Assembly (NCBI GenBank): GCA_009823505.1
Contig: VZQC01005904.1
Coordinates: 168,044-232,043 of the forward strand
Direction: 5' to 3'
DNA: 64,000 nt
Source of the DNA: Rhizomys pruinosus
Lineage: Eukaryota; Chordata; Mammalia; Rodentia; Spalacidae
Every line of letters begins with the position of its first letter. The stretch's first letter is position 1. A program made the position numbers and the translations under genes. This document shows, piece after piece, positions 55,827 to 64,000 of the stretch. The notes below the pieces were generated by a model. The model saw only the letters and a list, made by a program, of their open reading frames with translations, was not told where the DNA came from and did no database searches.

Positions 55827-56182
55827 GACCCTGTCCTAGTTAGCTTTAATTGTCAACTTGACAAAGCCTGGAGTCATCTAAGAGGAACACCTCCGAAGAA
55901 TTGCCTAGATCAGCCTGGCCTGTGGGCATGTCTCTGGGGAATTGCTCTGATTGCTGATTGATGCAGAAGGGCCCAGCTGACTGTGAGTGGCACTGCTCTA
56001 AGGTCAGGTGGTTCTGGACTGTATAAAAAAGCTGAGCCTGAGTCTGCAGGGAGCCAGCAAGCAGCGTTCTTCCATGGTTTCTGCTTCAGTTCTGCCTTGA
56101 GTTCCTGTTCTGACTTCCCTCAATGATGGACTGTGACCTGGAAATATAAGCCAAATAAACCCTACGTTTTTACTTTCTGTGG
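55827..56182 (+). mobile_element. MaLR-class (MT-like) solo LTR
   Basis: TGTCCTAGTTAGCTTTAATTG and GTCAACTTGACAAAGCCTGG start; TATAAAAAAGCTGAGCC TATA-like element (56021-56037); AAGCCAAATAAACCCTACG polyadenylation signal near 56149. Canonical U3-R-U5 order in the sense direction. No partner LTR nearby. Confidence 0.75.
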
Positions 56183-56359
56183 GAGTAATGTTGGTTGTCC
56201 TCCTTCGTCTCCTTTCCTGTGTGTCTAGAGGCAAGTCCTCCCAGCCCTCACTGTCTGCATGGGTCTGAATGCAGTTTGTCACCACTAAAACTCACACTGA
56301 GGTTTGATTTCTTAGTGTGGCAGTGTTTGGAGAAAGAGTCCTGGTGAAAGGATTAATGG

Positions 56360-56682
56360 CTGTCTTAATTACTTTGATTACTTTTCTGTTACTTTGATCA
56401 GGGCAACTTATAGACGGAAGGGTTTCTTTGACTCCGATTCCATAATGGCAGGAAGGCAAGGTAGCAGAGGCGGCTGAGGAATCACATCTTCAAGCAGACA
56501 TAGGAAACAGAGTGACTAGAAATCTGACAAGGTTTAAGAACTCTCAAAGCCTGCGCTTGCTGATGTTTCCTCCAACAGGCTGCACCCCCTAAAACTTCCC
56601 AAAACAGCAGCACCCGCTGGGACCAAAGTGTCCAAATACTTGGGGCCCATAGGGGACATTCTCATTCAAACACCACAGTGAC
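56360..56682 (-). mobile_element. ORR1-like solo LTR, antisense
   Basis: Ends CATTCAAACACCACA, the complement of the TGTGGTGTTTGAATG LTR start seen at 43765, with GGGGCCCATAGGGGACATTC next to it. The other end is TTCTGTTACTTTGATCAGGG. Confidence 0.75.
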
Positions 56683-57404
56683 TTTCTCATATGAGTGAGT
56701 TCTTCTTGCTCTCATGGGACCTGGGTAGCCATTGCAAGAGTAGGTTGCCTCTCTGTGCTCCATGTCCCCGTGTCTGCTTGCCCTTCCACTTTTGACCATG
56801 GTTGAAGCGGCAGGGAACCCTCACCAGCAGCCAAGTAGATACTGGTGCCATGTACCTGGGCTTCCTAGCTTTCAGAGCCATGTGCCAAGACAACCACTCA
56901 TTTCTTTATAAATTACCTAGTCTCAGGTACTCTGTCAGAGCCACTGAAGACAGACTCTGCTGGTATTCATAATATGTTGGGCACTATCCATCTGGCACTT
57001 CATAGGTGATGAGGTCAGCTATAACCTTTCTCCTTGCTCCTCACTCACCCAGATATGCCAATGTGAACACTTCCAGTTTGAAGAGCCAGTGCATGTTGTG
57101 GGCCAATCTTCTCTTGCTTCCTTTCATGGCCCCTTCTTCTGGGTAGGTAAAGGCATGTCTGTGTTTTGGGAGCTGTAGAGGTAACTGGTGAGGGGCACAC
57201 ATCTGATCATCATCACTGTGCACAGCAGCACATATGTAACTGCCCTCTGACATAGTCATGCCCTGGGCCAGTGCTTCTTGGCCTTTTCTGTCTTCATCTT
57301 TTCGAACTCTAAGGTTGGTCCCTGAGGCTGTTTTGGTGATTAGGCTTTTTAAAAACAAACAATCAAACAAACAACAACAACAACAAACCAAAGTCTTACA
57401 TAGC

Positions 57405-57645
57405 TTAGACTGGCTATGTATTAGTCACTTTTCTGTTGCTATAATAAAACACTGTCACTAAGGCAACTTATAGGAGGAAGAGTTTATTGGGCTTACAGTT
57501 GCAGAGGGATAAGAGTCTTTCATGACAGGGAGGCAGGGCAGGAGGCAGCTGGAGCAGAAAGCCCAATGCCTACATCCTCCAGCGGGCACAGGAGCAGATG
57601 GAGCAAACTGAAAGTCTCCCATTTCTTACCTGAAATTCCTATCTA
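57405..57645 (-). mobile_element. MaLR-class LTR fragment, antisense
   Basis: ATTAGTCACTTTTCTGTTGC, TATAATAAAACACTGTCACT and AGGAAGAGTTTATTGGGCTT match the antisense 3' end of an ORR1-like LTR; compare CAGAAAAGTGACTAAT at the ends of the LTRs near 44115 and 45812. Confidence 0.75.
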
Positions 57646-58150
57646 TGTGTCCTACATTATTGTTACTTTAATTTTATTTTATTTGTGCTACCCTGGCAAT
57701 CTATCTGAAGTATAAGTGACACATGAATGTCAAGGTCTGGTGCAGAAGCTAGGTCCTCAGGGTGCTGAATTCTCATGCCCATCAGGATGGACTCGGTAAA
57801 TGGCAGCCATAATGGTTCCTGGAAATTTCTAAAAGAGTCATCTAGAAGAATTCAGGGAGAGAGAGAGAGAAAGACATCACACTTTCATTGGAAGCATTTT
57901 CTGAGCATTCTGCATGGACAAATGTAACTGTAATACAGCAAGCTTTCTGTTCTCAAGTGACTAGCTGAAAGACATATCAGCATTAACTTAAAGCCAGTGG
58001 AAGTCATGAACGAGGTGTGTTCAGCATGTTACAGACAGCATGTAAAGTCCTTGCTAAAGAAGACTTTGGAAGATTGAGATCCAAAGTGCTCGGTCCATTT
58101 TTTAGTAGACATTAGGTTCTCTTGTTACCTTTTGTTTGTTTTTCCAATTC
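57646..58150. other. Unassigned DNA
   Basis: No gene recognised. A short GA run is at 57858-57872. Confidence 0.35.
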
Positions 58151-58154
58151 TTGG

Positions 58155-58312
58155 GGTTTTTTTTTGGGGGGGGTCTTTTTGAGACAGGGTCTCCCTTTAG
58201 TCCCAGCTGGCCTGGAGCTCTATGTAGACCAGGCTGGCCTTGAACTCAGAGATCTACCTGCCTCTGCCTCCCAAGTGCTAGGATTAAAGGTGTGCACCAC
58301 CACACCTTGCAT
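58155..58312 (-). mobile_element. B1 SINE
   Basis: Antisense, near consensus (GTCTTTTTGAGACAGGGTCT to CACCACCACACCTTGCA). Confidence 0.94.
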
Positions 58313-58344
58313 TTGATTTTCCAATTCTAAAACATGAAGAGGTA

Positions 58345-58815
58345 GTGAGGATGTTCCCTCCTCTGGGCTCTAGGCCCAGCTCTGCTCAGATCTGTACTTT
58401 CCTGGTGGCCCTGGTGAAGAGATGGAGAATCTGCTCTCCCGGGCCTGGCTCAGCAGACTGGGTCCTGGGCGAGGTAGCAGTAGGGCCAGTCCGCTGGCCA
58501 CCTGGCTGCCCTCACCCCCTGCTGGCAGACCTGGCCTTGGCCTGTCATCTGCTCTCCAGCGCTGTTTCTCCTGCTCGCTGGACACGGGCCACAGCGCAGC
58601 TCTGTGCTCTGTTCTGTTATCTAGAACTGTCAGATCCTTTGGCTCGCCTATCTCCAGCCCTGTGCCATTCCATGGGGCTGGGTTTTCAGGCCTGGCCCCT
58701 CCTGGCCTGGGAAGTGTGCCAAAGTGGAGAGGTTTTAATACCCATAATGTTCTCTGTGTGGGGCATGAGGGGATATGGAGGTTGTGTTGGCACTGACAAG
58801 CCGTACATGTTCTGA
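58345..58815 (+). other. GC-rich segment with overlapping open frames, not recognised
   Basis: A 156-codon frame overlaps a 124-codon frame in another phase (58422-58796) and a 71-codon frame on the minus strand. GC content is clearly higher than its surroundings. The predicted proteins are Leu/Trp/Cys-rich with no known motif. A decayed GC-rich exon, CpG-poor single-copy DNA or chance are all possible. Confidence 0.35.
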
Positions 58816-59039
58816 GGGAAGCCTTCAGTATTCATAGTATATCAGTATGTGGAAAGTAGAGTTTACAAACCAGTGAGTCTGCAGGATCATAAAGAACAAC
58901 ACATGATCCATATGTGTGTGTGTGATCCAGACACAACCAGCCCTCTGAAGCCACAGAGCTTACAAGCCCAGATTCAATTAATCACAAACAAAATTAAAAA
59001 AAAAAAATTGTACCTCCATTTAATAAGGACAGATATTTT

Positions 59040-59275
59040 TTTCTTTTTTTTCAAAGCCAATTTTTATTGAAGCTTTGTGCATTTCATACAAAATTTCCAA
59101 TCAAATCTAGACCTGTGCCCCCTTCCTTGCCCCTCCCCACCCTACCAGAGCTCACATATTCTGCCAAACATGTCTTTCATCTTTTTCTCAGTCTCTTTTA
59201 AAATTTTCAATGTAGAAGTTTCGAGCACAGGTTCACCACTTCAGTCAGTTCTTTGACCCATGGTCACCAAATGAG
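59040..59275 (-). mobile_element. L1 3' UTR (antisense)
   Basis: CAATTTTTATTGAAGCTTTG, GCATTTCATACAAAATTTCC, CTCACATATTCTGCCAAACA and GTCTTTCATCTTTTTCTCAG are complementary to the L1 3' UTR at 10760-10860. This is the 3' terminus of the rearranged L1. Confidence 0.85.
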
Positions 59276-59319
59276 ATCCAGTAAGCACTGTATCCTGTCT
59301 TGATCTTCCTGTCCTGGTC

Positions 59320-59515
59320 TCCATGATACAGCCTGGGTAGTCCAACAATGGCAGTCTATACTCTGAAGAGGCTGAAACCCCAGTAGTAGCTCAGTCCACA
59401 GGGTGGACATCTCAGCAGTCGCCATCTGGCACTGAACGTTTGGAAAATTTTTGAAAAGACATGAGTCTTCAGTCCATATTGGAAGGTTGAAAAGCTGTGT
59501 CTCATGTCTTTGAAG
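59320..59515 (-). mobile_element. LTR-like fragment between L1 3' UTR and ORF2
   Basis: AGTCCAACAATGGCAGTCTA, CATCTGGCACTGAACGTTTG, GTCTTCAGTCCATATTGGAA and GTTGAAAAGCTGTGTCTCATG parallel 50320-50480 (AGTCCAACAATG, GTCTGGCACTGAAGG, CACCTATTGGAAGGCC). It occupies the place where ORF2 RT and C-terminal coding should be. Confidence 0.65.
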
Positions 59516-60112
59516 GATGGAATATTCGGTAGAGGTCTATGAGGTCCATTTGGTTTATATCATTCAGTTCAGATGTCTCTCTGTTTATTCTTTGTCTAGT
59601 TGACCTGTCCAAAGGGCTCAGTGGGGTATTGAAGTCCCCTACTATGAGTGTGCTGGGGTTAACCCATGCCTTGAGGTCCTGGAGAATTGACTTTATAAAG
59701 TTTGGTGCACCAGAGTTTGGTGCATATATAGTCATAATTGTGAAATCTTCATGGTTAATTGTTCCTTTGATAAAGATGTAATGGCCCTCTTTGTCTCTTC
59801 TGATTACTTTTACTTTGAAGTCTATTTTGTCTGATACTTTTACTTTGAAGTCTATTTTGTCTGATAGAGAGCAACACCTGCTTTCTTTTTGGCACCATTT
59901 GCTTGGCATATTTTTTTCCACCCTTTCACCTTAACTTGGTGCTTGTCCTTGAGAGTGAGATGGGTTTCTTGTAGACAGCAACTAGATGGGTTTTGTTTCC
60001 TAATCCATTCTCCCAGTCTAAGTCTTTGGATTGGGGAGTTTAGTCCATTAATATTTAAGGTTATAATGGAAAGATGTGTGTTGCTTCCTTTCACCTCATT
60101 ATCCATTTGCAT
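59516..60112 (-). pseudogene. L1 ORF2 endonuclease-domain remnant
   Basis: The minus frame from 60112 contains the APE-type endonuclease start (SIITLNINGLNSPIQR, with the catalytic-site Asn) and the CCLQETHL box with the catalytic Glu. A second frame (59502-59921) continues through VIRRDKEGHYIFIKG and STLIVGDFNTPLSPLD. One frameshift separates them, and a 30-bp in-frame tandem duplication (59806-59865) doubles SDKIDFKVKV. The RT, Cys-rich C-terminus and about 2.5 kb are missing, so it is inactive. Confidence 0.9.
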
Positions 60113-60229
60113 TTTTGGTCTAGGTTTCTACTTCTGCAGTTATGCTTTTTTTTTTCTATAGACTCATCTCATTAATGCAGTTATGTGTTTATTAATTTCT
60201 CTTTCTAGGTGCCTGGGGATAGTTGCTCC

Positions 60230-61442
60230 TCTCTTCTGTCCTTTGAATTGCTTCAAGTATTCTCTGAAGGGTTGGTTTTCCGGACATGTATTCTATCATC
60301 TTGTTTATGTCATGGAAGATTTTTCTCTCTCCTTGAACTATAATCGACATTTTTACTGGGTATAGTAACCTGGGTTGGCATAGTCCTTTAACACTAGGAA
60401 TGCTTTGCTGTATACGTTCTTCTTGCTTTCATAATTTGCACTGAAAAGTCAGTTGTAATTCTGATGGGTTTCCCCTTGTATGTAATTTGTTGTTTTTCTC
60501 TTGTGGCTTTCAGAATTTTGTCTTTGTTTTGGGCATCTAGCATTTTAACTGTGATATGACGTGGGGAGTTTCTTTTGTGATCTTGTCTGTTTAGAGTTCT
60601 ATGTGCTTCTTGTATTTGTATGGGTTTGTCTTTTTTTTAGTTTGGGGAAATTTTCACCTATAATTCTGTTGAAGATCTGATCAATATCATTTTCTTGGGA
60701 TTCTTCTCCTTCCTCTAGTCCTATGATGCAGGGTTTGATCTTTTCATAGTGTCCCAAATTTCCTGGTTGTTCCACTTTTGTGTATTTAAAATTTTTTCAT
60801 AATCTTTATTTCAGCTTTTTAGTTGTTCTGTGTTATCTTCCAGGTCTGATATTCTTTTTTCTGCTACCTCCATTCTATTTCTGAGGCTTTTTTTCCTTCC
60901 TTTCCTCTTGATTGGATGAGTGTTCGATTTCCTTTTTCACTTCATCCTGTGATTTCTTTAGTATTTCTACTTCCTTTTGGAGCTTGTCAGTCTCTTCCCG
61001 TATCTCCTTGCTTCAATGGTTGGTTGCACTGTTTATTTCAGCATGGGATCATTTCAGTGTTTCCACTTCCTTCCAGAGTTTGTCATTCTCCCCCTCTAGT
61101 TCTTTCTGCAGTTTGTCATTCTCTCCCTTTACTTCTTTCCAAAGTTTGTCATTCTCTCCCTCTAGGTCCTTCTTGAGTTTTTCATTCTCTCCTTAGTTCT
61201 CTGACTTGTTCTTTATATTCTTTGATTTCTTTGAATATGTCTGCAATTGTTCCTCTAAGATCTGTGTCCTGGGCTACCTCCAGGGAGATCTCACTGTAGG
61301 AATCTCCCATAGGGTTGATAGAGCTTGGTGGGGAACTATTCTGTGCTTTTCCCATGTTGTTCCTTCCTTGTACCCTCAGCATGTGGGTTTCTTTCTGTTT
61401 GTATTCTGATGCGAATCCCAAATGTTTTTTCACTGTGTTCAA
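60230..61442 (-). pseudogene. L1 ORF1 remnant
   Basis: On the minus strand, an N-terminal piece (61182-61442) precedes a coiled coil of 11-residue units (about 61045-61198). RRM/CTD-like text follows, including a PRHITVKMLDAQNKDKIL segment (about 60510-60580) and QITYKGKPIRI (about 60450-60490). Frameshifts, for example at about 61195, separate the pieces. ORF1p is the L1 RNA-binding trimeric chaperone; this copy is broken. Confidence 0.85.
61045..61198 (-). repeat. 33-bp tandem repeats in L1 ORF1 coiled coil
   Basis: The word GTTTGTCATTCTC (or GTTTTTCATTCTC) recurs on the plus strand at 61078, 61111, 61144 and 61177, exactly 33 bases apart. Each unit encodes ENDKLWKEVKG-like 11-mers on the minus strand, with W/Q/K alternation at position 6. 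Confidence 0.9.
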
Positions 61443-61789
61443 GGCTTGCTTTGCTTGCCTCCTTCAGATGCCTTCATTGTTTTGTTTTGTTTTGTTTTGT
61501 TTTGTTTTTCTTCTCCTTGTTTAAGGAGTGTTGACTTGTCTAGGTTTCAGGCTTTCAATTTTGGTTATATATTGGAAGTCTAACTCACTCTTCCCTTTCT
61601 ATTCTGAAGGTTCTCCAAAACCCAGGTAGGGAATAACCCAGTCTGTGCCCTACTGAGCACTGTGTTCACTCTGCTTCCTGCCAGGTGGTTTCTCTACGTT
61701 GTTTCTAGGGCTTGGTGATGGCCTTGCCTTGGGCCCCGGAATTACTGTTGTGGTTGCACTTGGGCACTCCCTCAGCAATTCCAGAGGTG

Positions 61790-61821
<32 letters not shown>

Positions 61822-62090
61822 TGATATGCCTTGCTTAGCCCCACGCCCTGGTACTCTGTGCTTCAGGTGGTCCTGGGAAATCCCCAATTTAAGCTCTGTG
61901 CACTCAAGTCTTACAGTGGCCACAGGCCCACCTTTTATACCAGCTAGCAGGGCTACTCCACCCCCCACAGCCACACAAGACAATGATTCAATTATCCAAC
62001 AATCCCCCTGGCTGAAGCGCCCAGCCCCTACCAGTGCTACAGGTGGTAGGACACATATTTTTCTAAACAATAGAATGCGACCACTACAGA
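61443..62090 (-). promoter_or_regulatory. Probable L1 5' UTR/promoter region
   Basis: GC-rich DNA directly upstream of ORF1 in the minus orientation. It includes a (GTTTT)n tract (plus 61482-61507), a G-rich tract (61785-61821 plus) and, on the minus strand, a TATAAAA motif (complement of 61932-61938, CTTTTATA). The 5' boundary is uncertain. L1 5' UTR identity is inferred from position only. Confidence 0.5.
61785..61821 (+). other. GGGGT repeat, potential G-quadruplex
   Basis: GGTGGGGGGTGGGTGGGGTG and further GGGGT units give more than four G-runs of three or more within about 35 bases. Confidence 0.85.
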
Positions 62091-62854
62091 CATAGCATGT
62101 AAGTCACCCAGCTATTATGTAAATTCAACAGGAGGATGTACGCAAGTTCATTGCAAATATTAAATCATTTTATCTAAGAGGTTGAGTACCTGCAGATTTG
62201 GGTATCTATGCAGTCAAGGCTTCTGGAATCGGTTCCCCATAGACATCAAAGTGACTGTGTATACAAGTGATATTATATATTATATATATATGTATATATA
62301 TAAAACTTTACACACATACACACTTGATATTAGATGTAGATGCACGCATGTCCACATATGCATAGATGGATGTATGACTGAAATGGTACTTATCTAATAA
62401 AAATACTTGTATGTATTTTATGCACATATTAATTTATTTACTCTATTGTGGCTTAAGATAATACCAAGTCTGAAAACAATGTAAGTATCCATCCATGATA
62501 AACCAGTTAAATATACAATCTATACAATGGAGTGTTACATAGTCATTCAAGTTATATTAGCTGAGTAGACAATTCCATATCATATTCTTTTTTTCCTCAG
62601 CACACTACACAGTGCCTACTGTACCCCCCATGAGGTGCTAGGGTTATACTTGACCTCACAAGGCAACTCTTCTATCTACAACTCTTCTGTAACTCTCTAA
62701 TAGAGTTATTACACTATTCAGATGCAACATCTCTAGAGATACTGGAAAGAAGGTAAACAAAATGTAACTATGTAGCAATAGTAAGATTTGGGTGATTTTA
62801 ATTTTCTCCTTTTATTTAGCTGTGTTTTCTAATTTTTCTGAAAAGAATGTTGTT
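62091..62854. other. AT-rich unassigned DNA with TA/CATA simple repeats
   Basis: TATATTATATATATATGTAT-type sequence at about 62270-62302 and CACACATACACAC nearby. No gene recognised. The words GTAAGTATCCATCCATGATA and ATACAATGGAGTGTTACATA (62480-62540) suggest a small ancient L1 3' UTR sense piece. Confidence 0.45.
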
Positions 62855-63258
62855 CTAGTTTGTCTTCCATTGCTGTGACAAAACACTCTGACCAACACCA
62901 ACTTGGGGAGGAAAGGGTTTATTCAGCTCACATCTCCTGGGTCACAGTTCATCACTTAGGGAGCCCAAGGCAGGAACTCAGGGCAGGAACCTGGAGGCAG
63001 GAGCTGAAGCACAGGCCATGGAGGAATGCTGTTCACTGGCTTGCTCCCCTGGCTCATGCCCAGCCTGCCTTCTTATACCATACACAACAACCTGCCCAGG
63101 GTAGCACTACTCGTAGTGGGCTGGGCCCTCCCACATTGCTTGCCAATCAAGACAATAATCCACAGATGTGGCCACAGGCCAGTCCAATAGAGCCAATTCC
63201 CCAATTGAGGCTCCCTCAACCCAGGTGTGTCAAGTTGACACTAAACTATCCAGCACAA
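62855..63258 (-). mobile_element. MaLR-class (MT-like) solo LTR, antisense
   Basis: TTGTCTTCCATTGCTGTGAC, AACTTGGGGAGGAAAGGGTT, CTGGAGGCAGGAGCTGAAGC, GGGCTGGGCCCTCCCACATT and GTCAAGTTGACACTAAACTA are strongly diagnostic of this rodent LTR group. The 140-codon frame inside it (62860-63282) is LTR sequence, not a gene. Confidence 0.85.
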
Positions 63259-63287
63259 ATGTGTATCATGCAACAAAAATAAAGGAA

Positions 63288-63500
63288 GAGGGGCCAAGGC
63301 TGTAGCCCAGTTAATAGAGTGCTTGGCTAATTAGCACTATGCTGGGTTTGTTCCTCAGCACCGCATAAACTGGGCAAGGTGGTGCCTGCCTGTAATCCCA
63401 ACTCGTGGGAGGTAGAAGCAGGAGGTTATCCTCAGCTAGGTTACATATACGAGGCTCTGTCTCAGTGAATGAATGAATGAATGAACAAGTGAATGAAAAT
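63288..63500 (+). mobile_element. B4-like composite SINE (ID plus B1)
   Basis: GGGGCCAAGGCTGTAGCCCA, GAGTGCTTGGCTAATTAGCA and TTTGTTCCTCAGCACCGC (ID-type head) are joined to GGGCAAGGTGGTGCCTGCCT, GTAATCCCAACTCGTGGGAG and GGCTCTGTCTCAGTGAATG (B1-type), with a (GAAT)n tail. Confidence 0.85.
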
Positions 63501-64000
63501 AAACAAAGAAAAGCAAATGATTTACATAGAGACATCAAACCAGAGTTCTGTGCTTGAGTGTAATTTTTCATGTGAGTTGTAGGTAGGGCAGGACAGAGAG
63601 CGAAAGGGAGGCTGTGGGTGGTGGTTTAGGACCTCATGCTGGGATGCTCTCTACCAGCTGCTAGGCTCTTGTGTCAGCTGGTTTGGAGTCTAGACTGTGC
63701 CCTGACACTGAACTCTCTGCTTTCTGTTTCCACACAATAAAATGAAGTATTCAGCTCCACCTGGAGAGGGAAGAATTAGAGGTGGCATGTGACCGAATTC
63801 TCTCCATGTGCCTGAGAAAGAGGCCGAGTCCACTGGGGAGAAGGGATGCTAATAGATTAGGATGGCTGCTTTTTCACCACATGGCCAAGGGTTCCCCCCA
63901 TGCCCTCCAGCTCAGCAGGTGCTGCCCTGCCCTCCTGGGCTATCCTGCCCTCCTTCCATACCTCAGGTACAGCTATCTTTGTGTCTGGCAATTGAACCAG
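63501..64000. other. Unassigned DNA
   Basis: No gene or repeat recognised up to the window end. Confidence 0.35.

Noticed and set aside
62860..63282. 140-codon frame as a candidate gene
   Set aside because: It lies wholly within an antisense MaLR-class LTR.
1..64000. CRISPR array, bacterial operon, phage or plasmid system
   Set aside because: No direct-repeat/spacer pattern or prokaryotic gene organisation; all repeats are vertebrate retroposons or simple sequence.

Overview
The window is repeat-dense vertebrate DNA from a rodent. It is packed with B1 (7SL-derived) SINEs, tRNA-derived B2/B3-type SINEs, ID/B4-like SINEs, L1 LINE remnants and MaLR-type LTRs. The co-occurrence of B1, B2/B3, B4 and ORR1/MT-like LTRs points to a mouse-like (myomorph) rodent. 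The B1 3' ends and the B3 consensus differ from what I recall of house mouse, so I infer a non-Mus lineage. I can support no intact protein-coding gene, rRNA, tRNA or CRISPR array. The recurrent 60-90 codon open frames are translations of SINEs, LINEs and microsatellites.

Layout. 1-6650: unassigned DNA, then SINEs and an antisense L1 remnant. 6656-18359: first copy ('A') of a locus holding SINEs, a sense L1 3' end (about 8410-10927), an older unclassified repeat, ancient L1 pieces and more SINEs. 18361-20805 and 20921 to about 25130: second copy ('B') of A 10845-13392 and A 14251-18359. 25130-27455: further single-copy sequence ending inside a CAT/CCA microsatellite. 27457-36654: third copy ('C') of A 6656 to about 15757, bounded by a single n at 27456 and a 499-base n run (36655-37153). 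37154-37575: the same microsatellite resumes. 37576-64000: single-copy DNA with a long ancient antisense L1 (39150-42110), a nested retroposon stack around a MaLR provirus-like element (43551-46171), another ancient L1 3' region (47285-49370), several LTRs, and a rearranged antisense L1 (59040 to about 62090).

The dominant structural signal is assembly duplication rather than a biological system. Each copy junction is an n; some blocks are identical to the base including apparent sequencing errors, while other parts differ by scattered one-base indels; and copy C sits exactly inside the gap in the microsatellite. Removing copies B (redundant parts) and C would shorten the window by roughly 16 kb.

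The best biological observations are a MaLR element with two 359-bp LTRs, a 5-bp target duplication and a 232-codon open frame; a stack of four retroposons whose order can be read from nested target duplications; an L1 ORF1 remnant with four 11-residue coiled-coil repeats; an L1 lacking its RT region with LTR-like DNA in its place; a B1 with a triplicated 29-bp module; and a CpG-rich B3-type SINE subfamily with intact pol III boxes and a diagnostic internal duplication. I found no convincing novel multi-gene system.
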